Assembly: GCF_014905555.1 (NCBI RefSeq) | Contig: NZ_BNGS01000004.1 | Coordinates: 655,696-719,695, forward strand | Origin: Streptomyces sp. Y2F8-2 | GTDB lineage: Bacteria; Actinomycetota; Actinomycetes; Streptomycetales; Streptomycetaceae | Direction: 5' to 3' | Length of the DNA: 64,000 nucleotides | Shown: positions 17,479 through 26,523 of the stretch, in pieces | Layout: each line of letters opens with the position of its first letter | How positions within the stretch are numbered: the first letter of the stretch is position 1 | Program-made: the position numbers and the translations under genes | The notes under the pieces: model-generated | What the model was told of the DNA's origin: nothing | The model's input: only the letters and a program-made list of their open reading frames with translations | Databases searched by the model: none

Positions 17479-18735
17479 TCAGGGGGCCGTGCTGCCCGCG
17501 ACCCACTCGCGCCACGGCATGTTCCAGTCGCTGAGGCCGTTGTCCGGGGCCAACAGGGTCTTGCCCTCGGAGTTCTTGACGATCACGACGTCACCGATCA
17601 TCGAGTTGTCGAAGAACCACGCAGCGGGTTGTTTGTCGTCGCCGCCGCCCATGACATCCTTCAGGCCCACGCAGCCGTGGCTGGTATTGACCTTGCCGAA
17701 GACCGAGTCGGCACCCCAGTAGTTGCCGTGGACGAACGTGCCCGAGTCGGTCAGGCGCATGGCATGCGGTACGGCCTTGATGTCGTAGGCGGGCTTGCCG
17801 TCCTTCGTGAGACCGACGGTCGCACCGTTCATATGGATCTTCCTGAACTTCTCGGAGATGACCATCCGGCCGTTGTACGTCGGATGCTCGGGGCTCCCGG
17901 ACGAGATCGGGATGGTCTTGATCGTCGTGCCGTCCCGTACGACGGTCATCTGCTTCGTCCTGGCGTCGACGGTGCTGATCTGGCTCCGGCCGATCTTGAA
18001 CGTGACCGTCTTCCGGACGCCGTGGAGGGTGAGCTTGACGGTGACGGTGGAGCCGGGCTTCCAGTAGTGCTGGGGGCGGAAGTCCAAGCGCTTGCCGTTG
18101 AACCAGTGACCGACGACCCGCTGCCCGCTGCTCGCGCTGACCTGGATCTCCGACTCCACGGCGGCCTTGTCGCTGACCGCCTTGTCGAAGTTGACCACCA
18201 CCGGCATGCCCACGCCGACGGTCGAGCCGTCCTCGGGGGAGAGGTGTCCGACGAAGTCGTTGGCCGGGGAGACCGTGGTGATCGTGGCGTAATCGGTGGT
18301 GGACCGGCCCCCGGCGTCCTGGGCCTCTGCGGCGATCTGATACCTGGTGGCCCGCTCCAGCCGGCCGTTCGGCTTCCACGAGGTACCGTCCGCGGACAGG
18401 GTGCCCTGGATCTCGGCACCGGTCGCGACGGCGGTCATGGTCACCCCCGTGAGCATGCCGTTGCTGACAGTGACTCTGACGGGGTCGTTGATTCCGACGT
18501 GGTGAGCACCTTGCCCGGGCGTGATCTTTATTCGGGCGTCGGAAGCATCCTGGGCGCCCGCGTGGTCTACCCGAGTCTGCGATTTCGGGTGATTCCCGGT
18601 GGTGCTGACGCTGGTGGCAGCGTTACTGGTGCCGGCGGTGGCCGTGAGTGCGAGTACGCCGCCGAACACGCCGGCCGTAGCCATGAGCCCGGTGCGTCGC
18701 TTACCTGCCGTGATCAAACGCTTCTCCCATGCCAC
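17479..18735 (-). CDS. secreted L,D-transpeptidase with Ig-like domains
   Basis: A 418-residue exported protein. It has an N-terminal signal (KRRTGLMATAGVFGGVLALT ... AGTSNAA) and two Ig-like domains (about 65-260). The YkuD catalytic domain (about 265-390) carries the signature HGNYWGADSVFGKVN followed by TSHGCVGL, with nucleophile Cys355. Such enzymes make 3-3 cross-links in peptidoglycan and act outside the membrane. The layout matches actinobacterial Ldts, including a C-terminal tail rich in Trp (SDWNMPWREW). GTG start at 18735. It is monocistronic, with a strong hairpin about 140 bp past its stop. Confidence 0.93.
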   Translation of the reverse strand: MAWEKRLITAGKRRTGLMATAGVFGGVLALTATAGTSNAATSVSTTGNHPKSQTRVDHAGAQDASDARIKITPGQGAHHVGINDPVRVTVSNGMLTGVTMTAVATGAEIQGTLSADGTSWKPNGRLERATRYQIAAEAQDAGGRSTTDYATITTVSPANDFVGHLSPEDGSTVGVGMPVVVNFDKAVSDKAAVESEIQVSASSGQRVVGHWFNGKRLDFRPQHYWKPGSTVTVKLTLHGVRKTVTFKIGRSQISTVDARTKQMTVVRDGTTIKTIPISSGSPEHPTYNGRMVISEKFRKIHMNGATVGLTKDGKPAYDIKAVPHAMRLTDSGTFVHGNYWGADSVFGKVNTSHGCVGLKDVMGGGDDKQPAAWFFDNSMIGDVVIVKNSEGKTLLAPDNGLSDWNMPWREWVAGSTAP

Positions 18736-19290
18736 TGGTCGTTGAATCCCTGGAGCTGAATACCGGAGGGCTGTTATTGGTCAAAGAACCATTTTTATGT
18801 CATTCATGTGCATTGAGGCGAGCAAATGTGGTGAATTCCACGCGCTGCGAAAGTGTCGCCAAGGCTCTGCTCGACGGCCGGATGGCGCGTAGCCGATTTG
18901 TTCTCGCCGCCCGGTGGAGGCCATGGCCCGCACGCCGCGATCGGCGTGTTCCCGGTGGCGGCGACAGCCCGCACAGCCGAGGGCGGCCGTCGAGCGCAGT
19001 GGCAACGCCTTCGTGAACGGGGTGCACGCCGCCGTTCTCGTCACCGCCGTCTGTGCGTCGTGGGCGCTCGATGCAGGTGCTGCACGCCCGCCGGAAGGCC
19101 GCCGCACCGCAAGGCGATCTTCGTCACCGGCGACCATTACGACGTCTACGAGCACCTACCACTGCGGCAACATATGGTTCATGCCACGCGCCGCACACCG
19201 CGGTGATCAACTGGATTCCGCGGCGCAGCCGAGCCCCTCTGCGTAGGATCACACAGCCTGATCGCCAGCAAGTGAGGAAACCCAACGACT
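18736..19290. other. 550 bp without a supported gene
   Basis: Divergent region between the L,D-transpeptidase and the SDR gene. It must hold both promoters. The 90 bp next to the transpeptidase start are noticeably AT-richer than the rest, as expected for a promoter. Frames within the remainder show no family motif. Confidence 0.4.
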
Positions 19291-20106
19291 ATGTCGAAAA
19301 CACGAGTTGTCGTCGTCACGGGCGGTGGTTCCGGCATCGGTGCGGCGACTGCCCGGTTGCTGCGGGCCGAAGGCCACCATGTCGTCATCGGTGGGCGGCG
19401 GCCCGAGCCGCTACGGCAGTTGGCCGACGAGACCGGCGCTCTGGCGTACCCCGCCGACCTCGCGGACCCGACCGCCGTCCAGGACTTGGTCGAAACCACG
19501 GTCTCCCGCTACGGCAGGCTCGACGGACTGGTCCTCAACGCGGGCATCGGACGCGGCGGCGCAGTGGGAGACCTCTCGGACGAGACCTGGGACGAGGTGA
19601 TCCGCACCAATCTGACCGGCCCGTTCCTGATGCTACGCGCCGCTCTGTCGCACCTGTTGAAGGCCCGTGGCTCGGTCGTCGCGGTCTCCTCCGTATCCGC
19701 GCTGCGCAACGGGAAGGGCAACGCCGCTTACGCCACCTCCAAGGCCGCCCTCCTGCAACTGTGCCGTTCGGTGGCCGTCGACTACGGGAACCAGGGGCTG
19801 CGGGCCAACACCGTGTGCCCCACCTGGGTGCGTACTGAGATGGCCGACCGGCGCATGGCCCGGTTCGCGGAGGAGTCGGGACTGGGCGGCGGGGTCGAGG
19901 AGGCGTACCAAGAGGCCACGAAATTGGTGCCCACTGGGCGTCCGGGTGACCCGTCCGAGGTCGCCGAGGCGATCAACTGGTTGCTGTCGCCCGCCGCGTC
20001 CTTCGTCAACGGTGCGGTGCTCACCGTGGACGGCGGGATCACCGCCCTCGACCCGGGAACGGTACCGTTCGACTTCCGCCTCGAAAGCCGCGCCGGCGGT
20101 CACTGA
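19291..20106 (+). CDS. SDR-family oxidoreductase
   Basis: A 271-residue classical short-chain dehydrogenase. It has the nucleotide-binding TGGGSGIGAATARLL (residues 10-24), an NAGIGRG loop near 88, the catalytic Ser in AVSSVSAL (about 130) and YATSK (about 149-153), and a C-terminal LTVDGGITALDPG. The GGRRPEP after strand 2 suggests NADP(H) preference. It probably reduces or oxidises a small carbonyl/alcohol; the substrate is unknown. The ATG at 19291 has an upstream GAGGAAA. No operon partner. Confidence 0.9.
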   Translation: MSKTRVVVVTGGGSGIGAATARLLRAEGHHVVIGGRRPEPLRQLADETGALAYPADLADPTAVQDLVETTVSRYGRLDGLVLNAGIGRGGAVGDLSDETWDEVIRTNLTGPFLMLRAALSHLLKARGSVVAVSSVSALRNGKGNAAYATSKAALLQLCRSVAVDYGNQGLRANTVCPTWVRTEMADRRMARFAEESGLGGGVEEAYQEATKLVPTGRPGDPSEVAEAINWLLSPAASFVNGAVLTVDGGITALDPGTVPFDFRLESRAGGH

Positions 20107-20383
20107 CGACGGTGTCGTCATGCGCTCAGCTCTGGTGCCCTGACCGCATGGGTTCGGGTTCGGCTTTGCTCTTGGATTCGATGGCTATGGGGGAAGTGTT
20201 CGTAGCCGCTGGCGTTGGACTTGCACGTCGCCGTGGCGTTGCACGCCGACCAGGACGAGGTGCTCCGACCGGAAACGATCAGCGGAGTGGTGTGATGGCC
20301 GGGTGTCTGCGGCGGTGGATGTCGCGCGGGTCGACTCAAGGTCGTGACACGGCCTGTCGGTCCTCTGGTCTAGGGTCGCCCGC

Positions 20384-21037
20384 ATGGCTGAGCCCTCCTT
20401 TCTGACCGCCGTCCGCGAGTCGTACGACACGGTCGCCGCCGATTACGTCGAACGCGTCCCGCCTCCAGCCGCGTTGGACCCGCTGTCACGCGCGATGCTG
20501 GCGGGGTTCGCCGAACTGGTGCGGACGGCCGGTCTGGGGCCGGTCGCGGACCTGGGGTGCGGCCCTGGACGCGTGACGGCGCACCTGGCCGGGCTGGGAG
20601 TGTCGGCCTTCGGCGTCGATCTGTCACCGAAGATGATCGGGCTGGCCCGGCACGCCTATCCGAACCTGCGGTTCACCGAGGGCTCGATGACCGCGCTCGA
20701 GACGAGGGACGACGAGCTCGGCGGCATCCTGGCCTGGTACTCCACCCACCACACGCCCCCGCAGTGGCTGCCGGCGGTGTTCGCCGAGTTCCACCGCACG
20801 CTCGCGCCCGGCGGCTACCTGCTCTGGGGAGACTATGTCGGCGATGAACGGCTGCAGCCCACCCAGGGCTATGGTCGTCCGGTGTCCTACGAGTCGTATC
20901 TCCTGCCCCTGGACCGCATGATCGGCCTGCTGGAGCAGGCCGGACTCGTCGTCACCGCGAGGCTGGAGCAGGAGCCTGGCGGACGGGTGAACAGACCGCA
21001 CGCCTGCCTGCTGGCCCGCAAGCCCCAAAAGCCCTGA
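20384..21037 (+). CDS. class I SAM-dependent methyltransferase
   Basis: A 217-residue methyltransferase (Methyltransf_11/25 type). Motif I is VADLGCGPGRVTAHLAGLG (about 54-72), followed by the acidic loop VDLSPKMI and motif RFTEGSMTALE. The post-motif LAPGGYLLWGDY precedes a C-terminal strand with LEQAGLVVTARLEQEPG. Soluble, small-molecule type; acceptor unknown. It stands alone, with an IS630 relic facing it about 60 bp downstream. Confidence 0.88.
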   Translation: MAEPSFLTAVRESYDTVAADYVERVPPPAALDPLSRAMLAGFAELVRTAGLGPVADLGCGPGRVTAHLAGLGVSAFGVDLSPKMIGLARHAYPNLRFTEGSMTALETRDDELGGILAWYSTHHTPPQWLPAVFAEFHRTLAPGGYLLWGDYVGDERLQPTQGYGRPVSYESYLLPLDRMIGLLEQAGLVVTARLEQEPGGRVNRPHACLLARKPQKP

Positions 21038-21099
21038 CGGGGCTTGTTCCTGCGGCGAAGCCGCTCGTGTCAAAATCGCCGGCGGTCACGGCGCGGCGC

Positions 21100-21600
21100 T
21101 CATGCCGCTGAATTGAGAGGGCGGCCCCATCGGATGCCTTTCTCGCTGCGGATACGGGCGCGTTTCCGGCGCTGGGCGGCCAGGACGTCGGGATGACGAG
21201 CGTTCCGGTTGGGCCAGTACAGGTAGCGGTGCAGGGCGCGGGTCTGGACGGCGTGATTGGGGTGGTTGAGTTGGCGAGGGTGAACTGCCGTAGCGACCCG
21301 AAGTGCGCCTCGATGGGGTTGGCCCAGGACGCGTTGGTCGGCGTGAAGCAGAGTTCGGCCTTGTTCCTGGCCGCCCACCGGCGGATCTTGCTGCCTTTGT
21401 GGGCGGATGGGTTGTCCAGGATGACGTAGGTGGGGCACCGTCCGGGCGGGCCGCCCGGATGCTCTTGAGCGCGGCGCCCGGATGCTCTTGAGCGCGGCGA
21501 GACTGTGATCGGCGCCCTCGCGACGCCGGTTGACACCCCAGAGCGTGTCGTTGCCGACGGAGTAGCAGCCGAGACTGCATCTCGCCTTCGCAAGGCAGGA
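21100..21600 (-). pseudogene. IS630-family transposase relic
   Basis: Reverse-strand fragments in several frames match the IS630 copy at 8.2-9.3 kb: GCYSVGNDTLWGVNRR, ALKSIRAARPDGAP, YVILDNPSAHKGSKIRRWAA, ELCFTPTNASWANPIEAHFG, and RNARHPDVLAAQRRKRARIR with a terminal SEKGIRWG. Multiple indels break it, one of them a 23-bp tandem duplication. The N-terminal half is missing. Confidence 0.88.
21454..21499. repeat. 23-bp perfect tandem duplication
   Basis: Two identical adjacent 23-bp units (21454-21476 and 21477-21499; each contains GGATGCTCTTGAGCGC) inside the IS630 relic, at the ALKSIRA codons. Since 23 is not a multiple of 3, the duplication itself shifts the transposase frame. Confidence 0.9.
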
Positions 21601-21871
21601 GTTGGAGCCAGTTGGGCAGGTCGCAGGTCAGCGTCAGGTCAGCGCGGTGACCGTCGGCCAGATCTGGTTGACGTTCATCCTGCGGGAGGGGAGGCGGGCC
21701 GGGCAACCCGCGATACCGCCCTGTACCGGGTCTGTGACAGGCTGCTCCCGTCCAGCGAGCTCGCGACCGCGCTGCTGCGGCAGGCCGAGATGTGCAGGCG
21801 ATGCCAATGCCGGGAACTGCTGTCGCCCGGTAGTCGAGGTAGCCGTGGGGTGTGTGAGGGGGGATACAGAG

Positions 21872-22570
21872 ATGGACACGGAGCGGACGGGGCAGCCGCT
21901 CGCGGACGAGTCCGGTTCCGAGGGGGCAGAGCCGGAGTGCGTCGCCGACTCGCCGGAGCCGCGGTTGCCGAGGGAGCCAGGGGTGCTGCAGGCCGGCGGT
22001 GAGGCCGGTCCCGCGCGCGGGTCGGCCGGGGGACTCCGCGGCAACGGTCGGCCCCGTCGCGCCTGGCTGAGCTGGACCCGACGGGTCGCCCTTGGTCGCC
22101 CTCGGTCTGCTCCTCGCGCTCCTCGTCTCCACCCTCGCCGCCGGAGTCGCCCTACGGCTGAACTACGCGGGTGACCCAGCGCCGGAGACGTACACCCGGA
22201 ATCGGGACGCTCTGTGGCTCGGCCACGCCTGGGTCGACGGACGTAAGCGGAACACGGACCTTGATGCGCTGGCGCGCCGCGCCTGCGCGACACCGGCATC
22301 CGCGACCTGTACGTGCACGCGGGCCCGCTGGAACACGACGGCACGCTCCCCAAGGCCGCTTACAGAAATGCGCGTCGGCTGATCGACGCCGTACACCGCG
22401 AGCTACCCGGCGTACGCGTCCAGGCCTGGCTCGGCGACGAGCTCGCGAGCGAGGGATCGGTTGGCCTGCGACTGCAACGGCAGGCGGCACGAGCTGCGGT
22501 GGTCCGTTCCGCCCGCCAGGTTCTGGCGGCCGGGTTCGGCGGCGCCCATTTCGACCTAGATGATCGATTC
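21872..22570 (+). pseudogene. broken membrane-anchored glycoside-hydrolase-like protein
   Basis: It begins at ATG 21872 with a charged cytoplasmic tail (MDTERTGQPLADESGSEGAE). After a frame change comes a membrane helix (LGLLLALLVSTLAAGVALRL) and DALWLGHAWVDGRKRNTDLD. After a second change it reads IRDLYVHAGPLEHDGTLPKA, then VRVQAWLGDELASEG and LAAGFGGAHFDLD. The HVDAWV/YVHAGP and GAHFDxE pattern resembles TIM-barrel hydrolases anchored in Streptomyces membranes. The sequence stops at about 22560 just before the expected acidic catalytic strand, so the gene has two frameshifts and a lost 3' half. Confidence 0.6.
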
Positions 22571-22657
22571 CAAGGGTTGGTGGGCGTAGCAATTTCGGAC
22601 CCGAGGGGTGGCGCGGCCCCATAGGCTGAGCCCCCGTCCGCACTGTCTGGGGGAGTA

Positions 22658-23053
22658 ATGACCAGTAGGTTCACCGAGTTGGTTGTCGACTGCCACGATC
22701 CGGAGCGGCTCGCGGCCTTCTGGTGCGCGGTCCTGGGCTTCAAGGTGATCGACCGGAGCGAGGGCAAGGTCGAGATCGGTTCCTGGGAGCCGACCGTCGA
22801 GGAGGTACGGGCCCGCCAGATGCCGCCCTCCCTGCTCTTCATCCAGGTGCCCGAGGGCAAGACCGTGAAGAACCGGCTCCACCTGGACGTCAGCCCGATC
22901 GACGGCAGTACCGACGATGAGGTAGCCAGGCTGGTTGGCCTTGGCGCCACAAAGGCGGACGTGGGCCAGGGCCCTGGCCGGAGTTGGGTGGTCATGGCCG
23001 ATCCCGAGGGCAACGAGTTCGACGTCGTGCGCACCCTGGCACCGTCCAATTAG
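22658..23053 (+). CDS. VOC-family (glyoxalase-like) protein
   Basis: A 131-residue protein with VOC architecture: FTELVVDCHDPERLAAFWCA and VLGFKVIDR in the first half, then RLHLDVSPIDGSTDDEVARL and MADPEGNEFDVVRTL in the second. The ending DPEGNEFDVV with its Glu is the usual metal or ligand position of glyoxalase-like domain proteins. ATG at 22658 after GGGGGAG. Substrate unknown. No linked genes on the same strand. Confidence 0.88.
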   Translation: MTSRFTELVVDCHDPERLAAFWCAVLGFKVIDRSEGKVEIGSWEPTVEEVRARQMPPSLLFIQVPEGKTVKNRLHLDVSPIDGSTDDEVARLVGLGATKADVGQGPGRSWVVMADPEGNEFDVVRTLAPSN

Positions 23054-23391
23054 ATGATCACTGTGGCACTGCTGCAACCGCCCCATGTCCGGGGCACGGT
23101 CGCGCATGGCCTCGCTGTCCAGGGCCAGCTCGAATACGAGACTCAATCCTTCCGCCCCGAACCGCTCGGCGAGTTGCCGCCAGTCCCGCCCCAGCTTGTT
23201 CGCCGGGGCCGTCGCCGTGGGGCTGCGACGCAGAGAGCGGTCGAAGAAGCCCATGGCGGCGGTCACATGACGCCGGACGGTCGTGTCGGGCCGCAGACAT
23301 GGTCCGATGCTCATTGCGATACGGCAGCATCTTCCACGACGACACGCATGAGTCCTGACCGGAACGGATCAGGTGTTCAGGAAGCGCGAGG
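23054..23391 (-). other. possible reverse-strand gene fragment
   Basis: Between the VOC and P450 genes a reverse frame (about 23058-23314) reads VRRHVTAAMGFFDRSLRRSP, then LAERFGAEGLSLVFELALDS with a terminal APDMGRLQQ. It has a protein-like composition but no family is recognised, and it runs on antisense through the VOC gene, so its true end is lost. It may be a relic. Confidence 0.3.
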
Positions 23392-24660
23392 TCAGGACTT
23401 CCACCGCACCGGAAGCTGGTGCGGGCCCCGGATGAGCATGCCGGGGCGCCAGCTCAGGGCGGCCGGGTGCGCGTCGAGTGCGAGGTCGGGGCAGCGCTCC
23501 AGCAGGGCACGGATCGCGATCCGAGCCTCCATGCGGGCGAGCGGCGCGCCGAGGCAGTAGTGGATGCCGTGACCGAAGGCGACATGACCGCCTGCGGGCC
23601 GCCGGATGTCGAAGCGACCGGGGTCGGGGAAGCGTGCCGGGTCATGGTTCGCGTCGGCCAGGGCCACGAGGACCAGCTCACCACCGCCGGGGATCACCGT
23701 AGTGCCGATCTGGACCGCCTCGGTGGTGAACCTGAACGTCGGCGTCTCCACCGGCCCGTCGTAGCGCAGCATCTCCTCCACCGCGTTGTCGATGAGCGTC
23801 ATGTCCTGGCGGAGTGCGGCGAGTTGGTCGGGATGGGTCAGCAGGGCCAATACGCCGTTGGAGATCAGATTGACCGTGGTCTCATGCCCCGCGACCAGCA
23901 GCAGCCAGGCGGTTCCGCGCAGTTCGTCCGCGGACAGCCGGTCACCGTCCTCGTCAGTGGTGCGGATCAGGGCGCTCATGAGGTCCTGGCCTGGGGCCCG
24001 GCGCTTGCGCTCCAACAAGTCGGTGAGATACCCGGCGACCTCATCCGTCGCCGCGAGCCGCGCCTCCGGGTCGGGATCGGTGAGGATCGTGCCGGTCCAG
24101 GCACGGAACGCCGCCCGGTCGAGCATGGGCACACCGAGCAGCTCGCAGATGACCGAGATCGGAAGCGGGAACGAGAGTGCCTCGACGAGATCGGCCCGCC
24201 CTTCTGGAAGCGCCACCATCGCGTCGAGCAACTCGTCGGTGATCTGCCGCACCCGCTGCGAGAGCTGCTCGATCCGGCGTGGAGTGAACTCACGGACGAC
24301 CAGCTTGCGCAGCCGTTCATGGTCCGGTGGATCGGAGTTGAGCATGTGGGGCCCCGCAGACGGACTGGGGATCGGAAAGGACGGCGAGGCGTTCTCCCAC
24401 TGCTTGGACAACCGCGGATCCACCAGCGCGGCCCGCCCGGCCTCGTACCCGACGACAAGCCAGGCCTCCGCGCCCTCCGGAATCCGCACTTTGTGCACGG
24501 GGCCGCGCTCCCGCAGCGCTGCGTAAACCGGATACGGATCGCGGACGAAGTCCTCGCCCATCGCCACCAGATCGATCACCTCGGCTGCCGCCAACGCCTG
24601 CCCCCGTCTCCCGGCTCGCTCCGACGCTAGCAATGGGCGGCGCTTCGGCGAAGTACGCAT
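23392..24660 (-). CDS. cytochrome P450
   Basis: A 422-residue soluble actinomycete P450. It has the I-helix LLVAGHETTVNL (about 241-252), the K-helix ExxR in EEMLRYDG, and the heme loop FGHGIHYCLG with proximal Cys369. It is most like the CYP105/107 group that hydroxylates macrolides and other small molecules using ferredoxin electrons. No ferredoxin gene is adjacent. The typical N-terminus of this group begins near EVIDLVAMGEDF (residue about 27). The first 25 residues are basic and unlike it, and no Shine-Dalgarno precedes ATG 24660, so the 5' end may have been replaced during the nearby IS630 event. Confidence 0.9.
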   Translation of the reverse strand: MRTSPKRRPLLASERAGRRGQALAAAEVIDLVAMGEDFVRDPYPVYAALRERGPVHKVRIPEGAEAWLVVGYEAGRAALVDPRLSKQWENASPSFPIPSPSAGPHMLNSDPPDHERLRKLVVREFTPRRIEQLSQRVRQITDELLDAMVALPEGRADLVEALSFPLPISVICELLGVPMLDRAAFRAWTGTILTDPDPEARLAATDEVAGYLTDLLERKRRAPGQDLMSALIRTTDEDGDRLSADELRGTAWLLLVAGHETTVNLISNGVLALLTHPDQLAALRQDMTLIDNAVEEMLRYDGPVETPTFRFTTEAVQIGTTVIPGGGELVLVALADANHDPARFPDPGRFDIRRPAGGHVAFGHGIHYCLGAPLARMEARIAIRALLERCPDLALDAHPAALSWRPGMLIRGPHQLPVRWKS

Positions 24661-24744
24661 TCAGCCGAACCGGGCGGGGAAAAACGGCCGGCGCCGACGG
24701 TGTGCACATGGAGGCCCTTCTCCTCGATGCTGTGGTGGACGAAC

Positions 24745-25132
24745 TGCCCCGCGCTGCAGACGCAGTTTCACCCGGACCGACTACTGCGGCCTGCTCATCG
24801 CCGCCCACCAGCAACTCGGCGCACCGATCGTGCTCGTTCGGGACAACCTGAACGTGCACAGAGACCGCCGGCTGCGGGAGTTCATCGACACCCACGACTG
24901 GATCACCTGCTACTTCTTGCCGTCCTATGCACCCGATCTCAACCCCGTCGAGGGCATCTGGTCACTGCTGCGACGCAGCAGTCAGGCCAACCCCGCTTTC
25001 ACCGACCCTGACCACCTCATGAGCGCGCTTCGGCACGGTCTCCGCCAGATCCAGTACCGCAGCAACCTCATCGACGGATGCCTCACCGAAACCGGCCTCA
25101 CCTTGACGACATCACGGCAACAAGGTCAGTAA
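24745..25132 (+). pseudogene. IS630-family transposase C-terminal relic
   Basis: The forward frame reads RTDYCGLLIAAHQQLGAPIV, then LVRDNLNVHRDRRLREFIDT, CYFLPSYAPDLNPVEGIWSL and LRQIQYRSNLIDGCLTETGL, stopping at 25132. These are the second Asp (VRDN) and the Glu (NPVEGIW) blocks of an IS630 transposase. The subgroup differs from the copies at 8 and 21 kb. The N-terminal half is missing. Confidence 0.88.
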
Positions 25133-25683
25133 CCGGATGCCTCGGACCACACAGTTACCTGCGCCATTTCACCGGTGTGGAAGTCGTTGCTCGTCGATGT
25201 GACTGTCACCACGGCGATGCGTCCTGCATCAGTCTGGATGCAGAACACCGTTCCCTTCTTCACCTCCAGATGCGGCACGCTCTGGGTGGAAAGCAGGTCG
25301 GAACACTGCTGCCTGTTGGGCATGGTCGAACCTGTCCACAGGGCCAAACTGGGCTGGCTCGTCGGGTCGAAGCCAAAGACCCGGGGCGGGTCAATCAGCC
25401 CCAGGCTTACGTCTTGGCCGCTGAAGTCGAGTTTCGGCGGGTCGACGTCGAGGTCCGGCCCCGTTTCAGCGATGCGCACGGGCCCCGTGTACTGGATCGC
25501 GTCCGAGGCAGAGCTCAAGGTTGCGCTTGGAGCGGGGGAGGCCGGGGAACTCCCGGAACCCGAGTCGGGAGGCTGGTTGGCCGGCGGAGTGGTGTCGGCT
25601 GGCGGCATGGTTGTGCCTGGCATCTTTGAGGCCTGCATCGACGTCCTCGCCAAGCACGTGCGGACCTTCGCCCACGTGGTCAC
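25126..25683 (-). pseudogene. 5'-truncated secreted-type hypothetical protein
   Basis: The C-terminal 165 codons look genuine: a Pro/Ser/Ala-rich linker (residues 25-60), then a globular part (VRIAETGPDLDVDPPKLDFS, then VSLGLIDPPRVFGFDP, and CSDLLSTQSVPHLEVKKGTV with FCIQTDAG) ending in a beta-strand. Two cysteines suit an extracellular domain behind a linker, as in Streptomyces lipoproteins or kinase-associated sensors. The first about 20 codons overlap antisense ISL3 transposase DNA, so the original signal or anchor has been lost. Confidence 0.5.
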
Positions 25684-25919
25684 CGACCTACTGCCACAGT
25701 GGATCGAATCAGCCAGACCAGCTACCGGCCTGCCCAGTCTCAGCCGATTCGCTCAGCACCTCGAACGCGACCTTGACGCCGTCGTCGCCCGGACTTTCCC
25801 AGCCGTGGAACTCCGGTGTCGTCGAGGGCCATGTCAACCGGATCAAGATGCTCAAGCGCCAGATTTTCGGTCGCGCAGGATTCGAGCTCCTCCGCAAGCA
25901 CGTCCTGCTCGCCAAATGA
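25630..25919 (+). pseudogene. ISL3-family transposase C-terminal relic
   Basis: The forward frame reads HVRTFAHVVTDLLPQWIESA, then LSRFAQHLERDLDAVVARTF. After a frameshift near 25805 it reads WNSGVVEGHVNRIKMLKRQI and FGRAGFELLRKHVLLAK before a stop. WSSGVVEGxVNRIKxLKRxxYGRA is the diagnostic Glu-containing C-terminus of ISL3 transposases. The N-terminal two thirds are missing. Confidence 0.87.
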
Positions 25920-25924
25920 CTATG

Positions 25925-26392
25925 TCAGCGGGCCTGATCCGACTGTCTGTGATCGTCATCGATCCTGCGGGGCATCGCGCCGAGGATCAGATTTTCGAGG
26001 GCGTGCGGCATTGGCCCGAAGCTGGCGACCCAGGTCTCGACAAGGTAGATCTCACTGTCCTCATCGATACCGAGAAAGAATCGGCCGTGATCGAGTTCGC
26101 CGAGCGGGAAGAGACGTCTCCCCAAGGAGTCGCTCCATTCGGAGAACCGGTCATCCTCTCCCCAAGCCAGCTCCGGGTCCAGCTCGAATGGTTCCCGGGC
26201 GCGGTTGATTCCCGGGCCGCCGATGCTCATGGTCAGCCCTCCGAACTCCTGGAGAAACTTCTCGGCAGCGTCGTGCATGACGATCCCGACCGCTTCGAAC
26301 CTGGACCGCCAGCCGGTCGTGTCGACCCGCCTGCCCGCCGTCCATCCAGAAGCCTCCAGGACCTCCAGCACCTCCGGCGACCACTCACTCAT
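25925..26392 (-). CDS. SUKH-3 family immunity protein
   Basis: A 155-residue SUKH-3 protein. It starts WSPEVLEVLEASGWTAGRRV, then AEKFLQEFGGLTM, FELDPELAWGEDDRF, GRRLFPLGELDHGRFFLGID and VETWVASFGPMPHALENLIL. SUKH (SMI1/KNR4-like) proteins act as cytoplasmic antidotes to polymorphic toxins, in this family usually nucleases. No toxin gene is next to it; both neighbours are relics (ISL3, Mrr fragment). It may be an orphan immunity gene protecting against toxins of competitors. Confidence 0.88.
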   Translation of the reverse strand: MSEWSPEVLEVLEASGWTAGRRVDTTGWRSRFEAVGIVMHDAAEKFLQEFGGLTMSIGGPGINRAREPFELDPELAWGEDDRFSEWSDSLGRRLFPLGELDHGRFFLGIDEDSEIYLVETWVASFGPMPHALENLILGAMPRRIDDDHRQSDQAR

Positions 26393-26523
26393 GACAGGCC
26401 CAGCCCCCCAGCTTGAAGCATGAGGCGATCATCCCAGCAGACGACCCGAGAGAGAACAGCGTGTGACCGCACCACAAGAAGTGGACCAGAGCTCGTTCTC
26501 GTGTACACAGCCAAGCGCCGGGG

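Noticed and set aside
23419..24630. 403-codon forward frame opposite the first P450
   Set aside because: Antisense shadow of a well-defined P450; composition has no domain features.
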